A DNA stretch of 64,000 nt from Mesocentrotus franciscanus (GCA_037976565.1 CP137672.1:25431140-25495139), one strand, 5' to 3'. Shown: positions 34,580 to 46,548, numbered from the stretch's first letter. Made by a program: numbers and translations. Notes: generated by a model from the sequence alone, not told the origin.

Positions 34580-34765
34580 AATATTCCCTACTCATGCATA
34601 TGCATGATTCATATTCCCCTTTACAATGACTCAGAGCCAATCACAATTGCTCCAGCATGTTGTAGACATTGTGGAGCTTTCTATGAGTAATTTCATTTGC
34701 ACCCTGCTTTGTGAATCATGCATATTCATGACTAATTGCTAAAGTGCCTTAGCCAATTAGAGCAG
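34580..34765. promoter_or_regulatory. Candidate enhancer or promoter with AP-1 and CCAAT motifs
   Basis: Contains a perfect 14-bp palindrome CATGCATATGCATG (about 34594-34607), an AP-1 site TGACTCA (34627-34633), CCAAT at 34637-34641 and 34753-34757, and a second CATGCATATTCATGA near 34720. The two motif groups are arranged roughly symmetrically. It sits about 0.85-1.0 kb upstream of the Ig gene. Confidence 0.3.
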
Positions 34766-34839
34766 AGATGATGCAGAGTACAGCTGTGCGATGTGTACTC
34801 ACTGTTGTGTTCATCAAGAAAAGACCCCACACACACTCT

Positions 34840-34950
34840 TGCTCTGTAAGCCCCGCCCACCCACACTTCAGGCACACTTCAAGCTTTAGGACATGCCTCC
34901 CGCACACTTTTGATGCTAAGCCACACCTCCGGCACACTTTTGAGGGATGT
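34840..34950 (+). repeat. Short CACAC-rich minisatellite
   Basis: About three imperfect units of 28-40 bp with CCACACxTCxGGCACACTT and a TTTTGA/CAAGCTTT tail. Confidence 0.65.
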
Positions 34951-35225
34951 GTGTGTGCTGTAGTTCTGTAGATATTTCAATCATGTTTTAGCTTCAGATA
35001 ATGGATAGTATAGAGATAGTCCATGCTATTTGACTGAAAAGGTTCATGTTTATTTTTCATGGGCATTTTAGAAGGGTAATGAATTGAAACGTACTCTTAC
35101 ATGATTAATCATTCAAGAAACTCATTCTGGAATGTCACAGTGCACTCAGCTATTCTCTTTTGCTGAACTGTATAAATGTAGCAATGTTGTTTTAATATTA
35201 GGGGGAAGTATAAGAAGAGCAGTAT
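34951..35225. other. Non-coding
   Basis: Nothing supported. Confidence 0.4.
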
Positions 35226-35399
35226 CATGTATTTCTATTTTCTAATTCTGCTACTTGCATGTACTACAATTACTGCTGTTGTTGCCACTACTACTTTTAC
35301 CACTTTTTTCAGTATTGTTCATACTGATACTATTATCTCTTCTAATGCTATTCCTTCTGCTGTTATTACTTATATAAATGTTGTTACTGGAGAACTACT

Positions 35400-35518
35400 G
35401 CTGCTTCTATTTCTATATTTAATACTGCTGGTGCTGCTGCTATTGCTCCTGGTATGGATGCTGCTGCTGCTGCTACTACTGCTACTACTACTACTACTAC
35501 TACTACTAATACTACTAC

Positions 35519-35595
<77 letters not shown>

Positions 35596-35690
35596 ATACT
35601 ATTACTACTACTACTAGTACTACTTCTACTACTACTCCTGCTACTACTACTACTACTACTACTACTACTCTGCTACTGCTTTCTTATTAG
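35400..35690 (+). repeat. (CTG)/(ACT)n trinucleotide repeat
   Basis: Imperfect CTG triplets (35400-35475) pass into a long ACT triplet tract (35475-35680). Frames through it read as poly-Leu or poly-Thr and are not genes. Confidence 0.92.
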
Positions 35691-35874
35691 TATTTTCACT
35701 ACTACCGATACGTTGCTTTTTACAAAATCAGCTGGTTATGTACTTTATTTCACAAAAGTATCTTGTTACCCACATGCCCATATTCAGCCATCTGAAAGCC
35801 TGCTTGCAATTATTACCATATTTTCCATAACAAGGACCAGACATGATCAAATTTTAGAGGGTTATATTTACCCC
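35691..35874. other. Non-coding spacer
   Basis: Nothing supported. Confidence 0.4.
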
Positions 35875-36190
35875 CTCCCCTCTCTCTCTCTCTTTCTTTA
35901 CTCTCTTTCTCTATCCTCTGTAACTATCTTTATACTCCGTATCTTTCCTGTGATACTCTTTCCATTCTGTATTTCTGTCTTATTGTCTATCTCTCCCCTT
36001 CTTTATCGTTATCTCTAGATGTCTCTATCTCTCTCTGCTCTCTCTCTCTCTCTCCCGCTCTCCCTCTATCTCTCACTCTCTCTCTTCTGTGGCTATCTTC
36101 TTTACCCTTTTCCCATTTATCTACCTCTGTACCCCCTCTCTGTATGTATCATTCTCTCTCTCTCTCTCTCTCTCTGTCTTTCCCTCTTTC
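35875..36190. repeat. (CT)n polypyrimidine block
   Basis: CT runs interrupted by TTTCTTTACT and TCTGTATG words, densest at 36030-36085 and 36150-36180. This is the opposite strand polarity to most GA tracts in the window. Confidence 0.9.
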
Positions 36191-37218
36191 AGGACTGAAT
36201 TCCTCAGAAAGACACCGCTACCCTGTGAGATACCACAGCCTTTTGCTCACTGGGGCGCAAGCTTGCACCCTTGGGTCCCTTCGTGGCACGTGTCTGACCC
36301 CAATGTATTGACACTGATGAGGTCCCAGAAGGGCTGTACAACACCCCTTTCTGAAAATGACCCCCTAATAATTACAATCTCTTTCTCTCCTTGTTATTTT
36401 CTTCTTTTTCTGTTTTTTCTATTTTTTTCTCTATTTTTTTAAATTCCTGTGTGTTACCATATCATCTTCTCTTGGGACTTCCATTTTTATGCTCACAATA
36501 TTTTTTATGTATTAGCATAATTCTTTCCTTATAAATGCTCTCTTTCTAGTATATTAACACCATTTACCACACAAGCATTTGGTATGATACACTTTTTCTC
36601 TGTACATAAATTCATAAATATTGACTTTCTTCTTTTGACATCCATCCATAGTGTTTTTGTCTATCTGTCTATCTGTCTGTCTGCCTTTCTGCTGGCTTTT
36701 TTACTCCGCCATCCAACCCCTTTTTTTTTCTCCTTAATCCCTCCTCGCGGCTCGGCTACCTCAGATCTCAGATTTCTTTCCACAGTTTCCTCCCGATTTA
36801 TAATGTTGTCCCTGGAAAATTGCCATGGGATTTGCCTAATTAAAATTCCTTGTGCCATAAATATATCTGAAATGATGTTTCATGGCGATAAACTTGAGCC
36901 AGTAAGGTGGAGAATGGTGGAGGGAGAGAAGGATGGACGGGAGGTGCTAGATGTGATTCCAAAGTGAAGGGTATCTCTTTTTTTGGAGATGAGGTATTTC
37001 TGTGGAGATGGATAAGTGATGAGAGGGACTTTCAGTTTTATTCCAGTCTATTCTAAAGTAGGATGCCTTTGATGTTTTCTGCCTTGGGTCAGTTGAATCT
37101 AAGAGACAGAATTCCATAGATTGTTTATACTTTTGTTTGGTATTGATTTGACAAAACATGGTATGATGACCATGGCATTAGTAATCATAATTATGGTTAT
37201 ATCAGTTGGATACCTCCT
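36191..37218. other. Non-coding; two low-repeat patches
   Basis: 36195-36350 follows a CT tract ending in TTTCAG, so it resembles a splice acceptor, but the reading frame beyond is unrecognisable. 36740-36960 is repeat-free with homeodomain-type CCTAATTAAAA near 36835. A TCTG/TCTA repeat lies at 36658-36692. Confidence 0.35.
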
Positions 37219-37286
37219 CTGTTTGGAACTAGAAGCTTGTAAGCTCCTATACTTTAATTAATGCCCTTCTAGCTGTGAGCCGACGA
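37219..37286. repeat. Hairpin-family element, diverged
   Basis: CTGTTTGGAACTAGAAGC and AATGCCCTTCTAGCTGTGAG arms around TTGTAAGCTCCTATAC. Confidence 0.6.
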
Positions 37287-39255
37287 TTTGTATCGATCAG
37301 AGGAATAACTGAATCATGACTTTATTATAAGGATATTGTTATTGTTATAATCCTTATCCGTGTTACCTGATATAATGAATGGAAGTTTTTTTTATTTCAC
37401 AAAGAGTATGAATTATTATGTAAAGAGAGAAAATAAGCAAGGCAGAGACGTGTTATTTGTAGGGTCTAGCACAGTTTGCATTTATGAGGATGAAACTCTT
37501 TATTTTGTTCAACAGTCCCAGTCTAAATTTTCATAAGGACAATGAACAAAATGAGGAAAACTATAAAGATATTGTCTGATTGTCTGGTTCTTGTTATGAG
37601 TTGTGCTCCTGTCTTTGGTGGAAAATCTAAAATACCCAAACCATCACAATGAAAACCATGTTTCTTCATTAAGAATGATCTCTACTGAAGTCCTTGGCAA
37701 TTGAAAAAAGATCCAATTTGAGTAAGACACCAACCAATTGAAGAGAGATACATTAGTTTGTCTTTGCTGTATCTAGAACTGGTAAAATATCTCTCTATTT
37801 GCGCTGACAATATCAGTGTCAGCCTCAAGTCAGGTACATGATGGATGTGAGCTTGTACAAATAAACCCTAATCCACAACGTCCCAATTTGCGGAAAATCT
37901 CTCATTTCGATATTGAGAAGGATGGCTTTTATGGTTGTGTTTCACCGGTGGTAGAGCCGCATCAAATAGCATCAAATATCGGCATTATGGATAATTCTCC
38001 TTTGATTTGTGAAGAGTGGAGGGTCTATGAAAGGGGGGTCTGTGTGGGAATTTAGAGGACGGGGTTTGTGGTGGGTAATCAATGGATATAAATGGGCACG
38101 TGCCCTGTCTTTTCATGCGCAGGGGCGCTTGTGATTAGGATGAATGGGTGTCGCAGGAGTGCGTACCAGCCAGGAATGAAAAGAAGAACCTGGGTATTGT
38201 CATAGTCTGTCCTCAGAGACCCAGAGATTGGATGTCCTAGCTGTTCAATTGTTGGGATTCTATCAAGGGTTGCAAAGTCATTTGAGATCTCTTTCCCAGA
38301 AAGAATGTGATTTGATAAATTTGTCTTTACGACTGTATCTTCTTTGTGTCCCTGTTGTGATAGATGACATGTATGAGTGTACAGATATTGAAGCTTTGGT
38401 GGGGGAATTGAAGACATGCAGACTTTGTGCTTGATAACTGACAAAATCCATGCAACTTTAGTGAAAATTAGTTGTATTTGGTTAAAAGAAATTGTGATGC
38501 TTGTAAATATTGTGTATCTATAAAATATGGGTATTGTATATATATATTAGGTAAAGAAAATAAAATCTATCGGAGTATGTTCATTTGTGACTATTTCTTT
38601 CACTGTTTGTCTACTGGGCTTAGAAAGACGATTAATTATTTAGGTGCGATGCTAGATGAAAGATAACTATTAGTTTGTCATGATAGAACAGATACAAAGT
38701 TTAAAGATTATGGCTCAGTTTTTCTTCATTCAAATATAAGTGTATTAAAGTATTGGTCCTTCACTTACTATGTTGGTAAACATTTTACTTTGTTGTGTGC
38801 CCACCAGAAGGGCACCGTTGTAGATGAACATTAAATCTTGAAATATGCATTTTAAATTTGTCCTCTATCTTTGTCTCTCTCTACACAACACATTTCAGTC
38901 CGAACATTGTCTGAACTTGAAGTGATAGGTAAAGGGTTATAACTTCCTGCATTCTTTTTTATCCTTTCATTTCTAATCTTTAAAAAAAAAGATAAAGAAT
39001 TTGACCCAAAGTTGTGGTTACACCTGGAAGGCACACAATGCATTTACCCTTTATTGTGGATAGTAATCTGATTAGCTGCAGTAATGTAGGCTGTGCTGGA
39101 AGAACCAGTAGGGTATGAACAGAATGGTGAGGGATACAAGTCGATGCCCTCCTGGCTCTGAGCATCATATTCCAAGATATCAAACTAGTCTGAAATAGCA
39201 GAATAGACAAATTTGTGTATCATGGAATTCTCTTTCACTCAAGCCGAGATTTTTA
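37287..39255. other. Non-coding with one candidate island
   Basis: 37800-38250 is repeat-free and less AT-rich, with a TAATCC word near 37870 and CCTTTGAT (TCF-like) near 38000. Hairpin-family fragments lie near 38800 and 39143. No gene is supported. Confidence 0.35.
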
Positions 39256-39279
39256 ATATCTATCTCTTTTCATGTCTTT

Positions 39280-39530
39280 TGATATTATTGGGGCGTCGGC
39301 CGTCGGTGGCGGAGCGACCGCAACGGGTATGGGGACCGAGGTTAGAGCGGCCATTCATGCCGGGTGACCACCTGGTTCCGTGATTTACCACGGAGGACAA
39401 TGCATTTGTTTCCTGTCCATTGAACTTTATAGGGATGGCTTGCGCAGGGGAGGGGTACGTGTTAGGAAAAAGGAGGGAAGGGGCAGTAGAAAACGCGGGA
39501 AAGGACAAAATGCTTGAAAGGGGAAAGCAG
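39280..39530. promoter_or_regulatory. GC-rich candidate regulatory island
   Basis: A CpG-rich, repeat-free block in AT-rich surroundings, beginning GGGGCGTCGGCCGTCGG. A minus-strand frame of 82 codons lies in it but has no recognisable domain or exon signals. A regulatory reading is inference from composition only. Confidence 0.2.
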
Positions 39531-39916
39531 GGCTCTGTTTGTGTCGTGGGGTGTAATTAGTTTTGCTAAATTTGTAGTCTTTTGCTGTATATGGGGAACT
39601 AGTTTATGGTGAATGGCTTGGCAGCATGGGATGTACAAGTACTTAATAATTATTGATCCTGCCTACCATCTTCTATAAAAGAGTAAAAGAAGTACATTGA
39701 TGCTCATATTTTCTGGTACATGTAATCTTTGTCAAAGAAGTAATATGTATGTTTTAAAAATCAAATTTATTTGAAAATGGTTTTAAAAAGAGTTAATTGC
39801 ATTGAAATATAAGAACTTCAAGGAAATCAGAGAAAAAAAGTATACACATTGGATCAGTAAAATAATTGAGAAAATTGTAGTTGGATATGAAAAATAGAAA
39901 GAGGAAGAGATGGGGA
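39531..39916. other. Non-coding
   Basis: Nothing supported. Confidence 0.4.
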
Positions 39917-39960
39917 TGAAGGAGAGAGAGAGAGAGAGAAAGATATATATATATCTGTAG
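39917..39960. repeat. (GA)n then (TA)n microsatellite
   Basis: GA run at about 39921-39940 followed by ATATATATAT at 39943-39954. Confidence 0.85.
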
Positions 39961-40307
39961 GTAAATCTATAGGAAGATGAAACGAGGGAGTGATAGAGAA
40001 GAGGGGTTGTGGGACGGAGTAAATGAACAGGAAAAAACAGCCCCCCCAAAAGCAATCAAAATATGGAGCTAATTTTTATCAAAAACTATTGATGCAGTTT
40101 TTAATTAAGAGTTCAAAATCATATTATGAGGATGGTTCAGTTGGAGTGCCAAAGATGTCATTATAGTTGTAAGGTTGTAAGTAGAGATGACAAATTACCC
40201 TGACAGAGAAAACATAATGAGGAGTCCCATCTTCTAATTACCGATGATACGCTTTATCTCTAGGTGGTAGTTCAAACAGAGGTTACATCCGAAGATGATG
40301 ACTCAGA
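39961..40307. other. Non-coding
   Basis: Nothing supported. Confidence 0.4.
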
Positions 40308-40694
40308 TTAAAGAGGAAATTAAGTTCTATTAAAGTTGTTCTTATGTGTTAGGTGTTCTTATACTTTGTATGCCAGTGTGGAAGAATATCATGACAGAAA
40401 TGTTCCTTCAAAGGATTGCTCTTCAAATGCACCCTGGTTTGAAACATGAGACACAGATAAACGGTTTGGACCAAATATTCACGCCACATGCCTGTGTAGT
40501 CCCATATACCAATTTCTGTGTGACAATGCATATGGCTTTCAGCAAGATTAAGTCAATTTTTCTCATTTTTGTGATTCCAAAACCTCACAGTATTAATCAA
40601 TTGTTATGAACTACATGAACAACCTTTCCAAATTGCTTCCAGACAATTTTGATCACCATTTAATAGCATTGATGAAACTCAACTTTATCTTTAA
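40308..40694 (-). mobile_element. TTAA-bounded MITE, family A, copy 4 (most diverged)
   Basis: A 387-bp element with TTAA at 40308-40311 and 40691-40694. It is colinear with 2862-3253: CCACATGCCTGTGTAGTCCC, TTTGTGATTCCAAAACCT, and an AACTTTATCTTTAA right end. Left-half similarity to 2862-3253 includes GTTCTTATG, GTGTGGAAGAA and CTCTTCAAATGC. Confidence 0.75.
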
Positions 40695-40898
40695 TGATGT
40701 TCTTCCGAGAATCTTTATCGACAATTTCTAGGGAGTAAGCATCTGTGTATCCTTTTAACCATTTTTATTTGATAGGTGCGTGTCGTGCCGTGCTGTAAGG
40801 AGGAAGAAGTGCTTAATTGTATTGTAGTGAAGCCTGGGTATCTGCAGTGGTAAAACTATTATTAAAAACAGTGTGCAGTAGAGATAGGAGAGAGAGAC

Positions 40899-41081
40899 GG
40901 AGGAGGAGGAGGAGGAGGAGGAGGAGGAGGAGGAGGAGGAGGAGGAGGAGGAGGAGGAGGAGGAGGAGGAGGAGGAGGAGGAGGAGGAGGAGGAGGAGGA
41001 GGAGGAGGAGGAGGAGGAGGAGGAGGAGGAGGAGGAGGAGGAGGAGGAGGAGGAGGAGGAGGAGGAGGAGGAGGAGGAGGA
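40899..41081. repeat. Perfect (GGA)61 trinucleotide repeat
   Basis: 183 bp of uninterrupted GGA triplets, then a short GA run to 41093. All frames through it (poly-Arg, poly-Gly/Glu; poly-Ser, poly-Leu, poly-Pro on the other strand) are repeat artefacts. Confidence 0.98.
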
Positions 41082-41247
41082 GAGAGAGAGAGAAGCACAA
41101 ATTATGATTGGACTGGTTTTATACAAATTCTTAATGGGTAAAGTATAAAATACCTCCATCCCTCAAACACTCACATAAGTAGCTTTCGCAGAATTGAGCT
41201 TTGCCTATCTGCCCCCTTCTCTCTCAACAAAAATTAGCGAACTAAAT

Positions 41248-41456
41248 AGGAAAATAAATGACATAACTTAATTACCCCACCTATACTTCATTCCACCATC
41301 AAACTATCAATCGGTTTGATGAATTTATAAACACATTACATTTTTCTAAATATGAAAATAAATGACATAACTTAATTCCCCCACCTATCCTTTATTCCAC
41401 CATCAAACTAATATTAATTGGTTTGATGAATTAATAAACACATTACATTTTCCTAT
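41248..41456 (+). repeat. Tandem duplication, 104-bp period
   Basis: Two copies of a unit running AAAATAAATGACATAACTTA, CCCACCTAT, TTCCACCATCAAAC, GGTTTGATGAATT, ATAAACACATTACATTTT. Each contains the inverted pair CATCAAAC and GTTTGATG. Confidence 0.92.
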
Positions 41457-41889
41457 CTCCATTCATAATGGTTGTGCTTATCTATTCACTCACATCCAAC
41501 ATAATATGTATTGAAATGGTGATGCAAGGTTGTGACTATGGTTGATAATTACCTCAATGAGTGCACAGCTACCATGTATCCTAGGACGATAAGGGACAGA
41601 GATGAAATTCCCCTAAATTAATTGCCGATGCAAAAGATGTCAATGGTCTGTAAATGGATTAGAAGTGAGCAGTATTTGAGCATTTAGGCGTTTAGGATGG
41701 CGGGTTCGGGATGTCCTCTGGTGCAATCGACCTGATCATTGAGACCATTAAATAGATGAGGACGGCACCCTTTTGCGTGAAGGTTTGTCATAGAGATCGT
41801 GGCAGATTAGTGTAAGCCAGTTTAGCACTTTGAATATATTTATGAGCTGTGAAGGATGAGGAAAGGTAGGATGAAGCAAGTTGAGAAAC
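41457..41889. other. Non-coding
   Basis: Nothing supported. Confidence 0.4.
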
Positions 41890-41902
41890 AGAAAGAGAGA
41901 GT

Positions 41903-41937
<35 letters not shown>

Positions 41938-42372
41938 GGAGGGAGGGAGAAAGAGATGCAGAGACAGGAAGCCGAAAGTACATTAGGTACATTAAGTACA
42001 TAAGGATTAAAGTTTTGACAAGGAGTTAGAATATTCATATTAGAGATGTTGATATGAATGTAATTTGGAGGCCACTGATTAAAATTTAGAATTCAGAATA
42101 GGGACAATGTGGGACAGGGAGAGGGGGAGAGAGAGAGAGAGAGAGAGAGTGTCTAAGGGCAGACAGACAGTGGAATGCAGACAGATTTGGTACTACAGTA
42201 TTACAATTGTGACAATGAAATATAAAAATAATTGAGGTGAATATTGGTTCAAAAGGAGACTAGAATGGGGACAAGATAGGAAGAATAGGACAAAGAGAGA
42301 GAGAGAGAGAGATAGAAAGAGAGAGAGAGAGAATGAGAGAGAGAGAGAGAGAGAGAGAGAGGGGAGGGGAGA
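41890..42372. repeat. GA-rich microsatellite block
   Basis: GA runs at about 41893-41948, 42126-42149 and 42294-42362, with unique AT-rich sequence between. Confidence 0.88.
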
Positions 42373-44640
42373 ACAGCAGGGAGGGAGATGGAAGATGGGT
42401 AGAAATCGGTATACACAGTAACTGTAAGGAGACTGTAATCTAGCTCAAGACAAAGAAAAACATAAACACTAAATGGTATAGGAAAAATAAGTTATCTAGG
42501 ACTTAACTTTTGAATGATAATTATTTTTTTAAAGTATGGCTTTAATAGTAGTATATTTCATTGATGCTTATCAGTGTACAGACGGTATCTCCTTGGCACA
42601 GACCCCAAGAATGTCTGTGACTGCGTCCCATCACCATGTATTAATTGGTGTGTTGTAGTCTGCAGCTAATTAGCCAGATCTCAGTAATATGATCTCCCAG
42701 TAATAACCTAGATGGAAAGCTGACTGAGACACCCTACAGTGCACCTTGCAGAGACCTGACACTACTAATGGACATCAACTTCATCCATTCTTGAAAAAAA
42801 GGCTCCGTCTTGTCTCTGAGTTGGTCTGAAGATGAAAAATGTCTACTTTCATGTCAGGATAGGCCAGTGCTTTTATCTTATCTTCATTTAAAATAATGTT
42901 TCTTTCCTGTTTATGTATTTCCTGCATTTTGCTTTTATAAAGATACTTATCAATCTTTTAAAGTCTTCTTCAATCTGTTCAATGTTAGAAAATACATATT
43001 AGAAGGTTTTCAGCCAACAAATGATATGTTTAGCATGTTATAAGAAATTAAATATGCTTCTGTAATTAATCATTTGAAATTATTATTTAGAAAAATACAT
43101 GAAGATACTAATTACCTTTTAAGAAAGTCTTCTAAATCTGTTCCAGTGTTTTGGGAAATCATATTAGAGGATCCAAGCCAAATTATTGTTTTAAAAAGTT
43201 TCAAGATAAATTGGCAAGTCAATTATCAATGATTGTGTTTGAAAAGAAATTTATGTTCTTATGTTTTAAGTTGTTTCATGGCCATTACAATTAGCGGTTA
43301 CTTTCCTGAAGCTCTTCTAGATCTTATTCTAATGTTGAGAAACCATAGTGGGTCATTCAATTCATGTGATGAAAATACAATTTTCAAGGAAAATGTCCTT
43401 CCTCTGGTATAAAGAACTTCCTGTATGTGTAAACAAAAAGAAAAGTGTGAAACATGCAATGATTAATAAAAAGAAATCATTTTGCATTTGTTTGATGAAA
43501 TTGCATTCTCTAACATTTTAAATTGATTTTGTCATGTCTGCCTTCCTTTTGATATTTTAAAAACCCGATATCAGATATTCTTTAATGTTGTAGAAAACGT
43601 ATTTTCACGCGAAATAAACAGCAATAGCATTCACTTGACAGTTATTTTCTAACTTCATATCATACATGAATGCAACATCTAGGTCCAGTTCATATACCGG
43701 TACATGAATGTCGTGTTACAGGGGACAAAATCATATGAATTTTTTTCAGGTCAGGCCTGCTTAAATACATACTTCAAATTCAAATATATATATGCAATCT
43801 CTACAGAATTGATAGGACTATTAAACAGCATACATCTCTTTCTTCTGTGCTCCATGCAAGAATTTCCATGTCAAGGCAACCACTTTATGCTCCTCTCTAT
43901 AGCCTCTTCTTTTTGAGGTTGGTATTGAAGAGGTTGTTTGTCTCTATCTTTAATATGCCACCATTAAAATAGACAGACGTATGGATAGATGGATAGACTC
44001 TGTGGCTTTTATGGAGAGAATGTGAGTAAGAGTTTTATGTATTTATGTATCTCGGGTGACAGCATACGGGACGTGTATGGGGTAACTCTGGGCATTGAAC
44101 TTACGAGATGGTATGCTTTCTTTTTTCATTGTGTGTAGTCCCATCTATAGAAAATATTGTAGCCACATTGATTGTTCTTTGACGTGTTGCATTTCAGTGC
44201 GGACCTCTCAATTTTGAAAAACAATAGATTATATTGTACAACATGAATTAAACTGCAACGGTTGTTGGATATCGATTATGATTTGTTTTGTAACTATCGA
44301 TTTAAGACTTGAAAAGCATGAAAACATGCAAAAACAAAGAGGGTGATCAAGCAAAAACTTTGTAACATCCTAAATAGCACATTGTTCCTTTTAGGGTATT
44401 GCTGAGTATTTAATTATTGGTCTTGTTTGAATACTGGATTGAAATAATTCAGCAATTCTATCCATCCATGTGCTGTGTAGTGTAGGGACTAATACCTAAT
44501 AATAAATCTCAACTTAGTTTATGAATATGAATCGTAAGGTTAATCTATTTAATAAAATCATTCATCTGCATACTATTGCTTTGAGCTTATATCCCAATAG
44601 TCCCTACAACAAATAAAACCTATTTAGTTTATCCATCGAT
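42373..44640. other. Non-coding, AT-rich
   Basis: 42570-42790 is repeat-free and slightly GC-richer, with a CTAATTAG homeodomain palindrome (42665-42672). TACCGGTA lies at 43695-43702 inside a near-perfect 20-bp palindrome. No gene is supported. Confidence 0.4.
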
Positions 44641-44644
44641 CAAC

Positions 44645-44905
44645 AAGGCACAATTGTTGCTCAGAATAGGAAACACTGCCAGTCCAAGACCATCAAACAG
44701 CGCCGAGATACGAGCGCGGCGGCGGCTAAGGAGGGAGAAAGTCAGTTACAAGCAGGCCTCGTGGTCTAATCAAGGGGGGTTCCAAGCAATTGTTCACTGG
44801 GCCATCGTCGAGGAGTGGGGGTTGTCGGAAGGGCTGGTAATTGTTCACCCGTCCATCGTCTATAGGTGGGACCGAGGCAGGTGATTGTTACACTGAATTA
44901 ACGGG
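44645..44905. promoter_or_regulatory. Candidate cis-regulatory module with four Sox-type sites
   Basis: ATTGTT occurs four times on the same strand: 44653-44658, 44789-44794, 44840-44845 and 44884-44889. The second and third lie in a short internal duplication of AATTGTTCAC followed by CCATCGTC. The block is CpG-rich in an AT-rich setting. A 76-codon frame through it has no recognisable domain. Enhancer function is inference. Confidence 0.3.
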
Positions 44906-46140
44906 AGGATAATGGCGCAACTGACTGTGATTGGGCAGGAGATTGCCAAATTTCACACATTTTGAGCTGGTTTGCTACCAAATATTGTGTCCTTTTCAAA
45001 ACAAGACCCCCCTTTTTTCCTTCAAAAAGATTTCTAAAGTCATAGGAAATTTGCTTTTATGCTTGCCGCATATACAAACAAAGAGAGTAAAGTCGCTAAA
45101 ATCATGAAGTTTCATGTCAATACTGCTTGTATAAGTATAAAGTGTTAATGCTGCAGGGCTGTGTGCGTACCTGTGCACTTCAGGTTTAGCTCAAAGATAT
45201 TTGCCCTTATGTATGTATCATCAACAGCCTATAAGGCCAGGCTGTTAAGGGAAATGCATTTGAATGGATCATTATGGAAGTCTTATAGTAGATGCATGCA
45301 ATCAAATTATTATTTTTGTCTCTCAATTAAATTTGTGCTTAGCATCTTGGTTACAACTCTATGATATTATGCAGACAGTAATTTTCTCGTTTTCATTTAC
45401 ATGTAGTGATTTTATTATTCTTTAGGTTCGAGTCTAACATCTAGGATTATTCACTTACAGAGTAAATGGTTATGAATGGTTTTTAGCACTGTGTAGGCTA
45501 AGCCATTTAAACTGGTACATCAGCTTTAAGAAAGATCCCATCTTTCATTTCAAACTATGAACTGAAGACATGATCTTCCGCTGTATACTATCATTTCATG
45601 GATTTTGACAATCTTTCAACCCTCCTAGTGTATTATGGCTCACAGTGAGCATGCATCGCGTAAAGGTCATAAGCTTATTCTGTGGCTTACGAGTACTAAT
45701 GCAAAGTAAATCATTATAACTAATCAGCTTTGATGCACTATCAATGATATGTGAGTAAACATATCCATAGCCTTTGCTACTCTTTCGAAAGCCATAACAC
45801 ACTTCACATAAAGCTTTGACAGTGTGGCTAAATCCTTTATACAGCTGACCAGTCAGTGTAGCAAATTCCTCAAACTATAATAATTTGTTTTTGCATCTGT
45901 ATCATGTAAATCCCCTTAATCCATGATGACCAGTCCCCCTAAACCAGCCCTGGTGCCACCCTTCACCTCTCCCTTCATGATCCGTGAGAGTGACGTTAAT
46001 CCATGCCATACCACAAACATCTTCCAGGAGGAAGGGTATGTTTAGCATCTTAGGGTCCGGTGGGGATAGCATCTGAGGTCCGGTGGGGATGCTAGCTGAG
46101 AGGAGCATTGAAAGATGTTCAGATCTACCAAAGATTGCAT
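44906..46140. other. Non-coding
   Basis: A local repeat, AGGTCCGGTGGGGAT, occurs twice at 46050-46095. No gene is supported. Confidence 0.4.
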
Positions 46141-46217
46141 TGTCTGCTGAGAGGTAGAAGGACATAATCCCTGTGTCAAATGATAGGAGTTAATGCCCTT
46201 CTTGCTCTGAGTAGGTG
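46141..46217. repeat. Hairpin-family element
   Basis: Left arm TGTCTGCTGAGAGGTAGAAGG and right arm AATGCCCTTCTTGCTCTGAG. Further right-arm fragments follow near 46325 and 46490. Confidence 0.65.
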
Positions 46218-46548
46218 ATAACACAGGAGATATTCTATTTGACCCATTAACATTCTCAAACTTGAAAGATTTTTCCATTATAATCAGATGGAGCATATTG
46301 CAGTTATGCCATTCAATACAAGAGTTATGCCCTTCTAGTTCTGAAATGATAAATGGGGTGGAGATTTCATTTTATTGATGGATGTGCTCAAAATAGAAAG
46401 AAATTTCCATCACAACCAGATTAAGGAGCTTATTATTAACATCATGACATCTTGTAAATACTGACCTGATCTTCCAGGTCACAAATTTAACACCCTTTCT
46501 GGCTCTTAACAGATTATTTTAAAAAGGAGATTCAAATAGACGTACCCC

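Noticed and set aside
35227..36018. A 263-codon plus-strand frame starting with a hydrophobic stretch
   Set aside because: Most of it is poly-Leu from the CTG/ACT trinucleotide repeat, followed by CT-repeat sequence. The hydrophobic start is not evidence of a signal peptide.
36195..36350. Possible exon after a CT tract ending in TTTCAG
   Set aside because: The acceptor look is produced by the CT repeat, the frame has no recognisable content, and no donor pairing is evident.
40755..41159. Poly-Ser, poly-Leu, poly-Pro and poly-Arg frames
   Set aside because: All are readings of the (GGA)61 tract.
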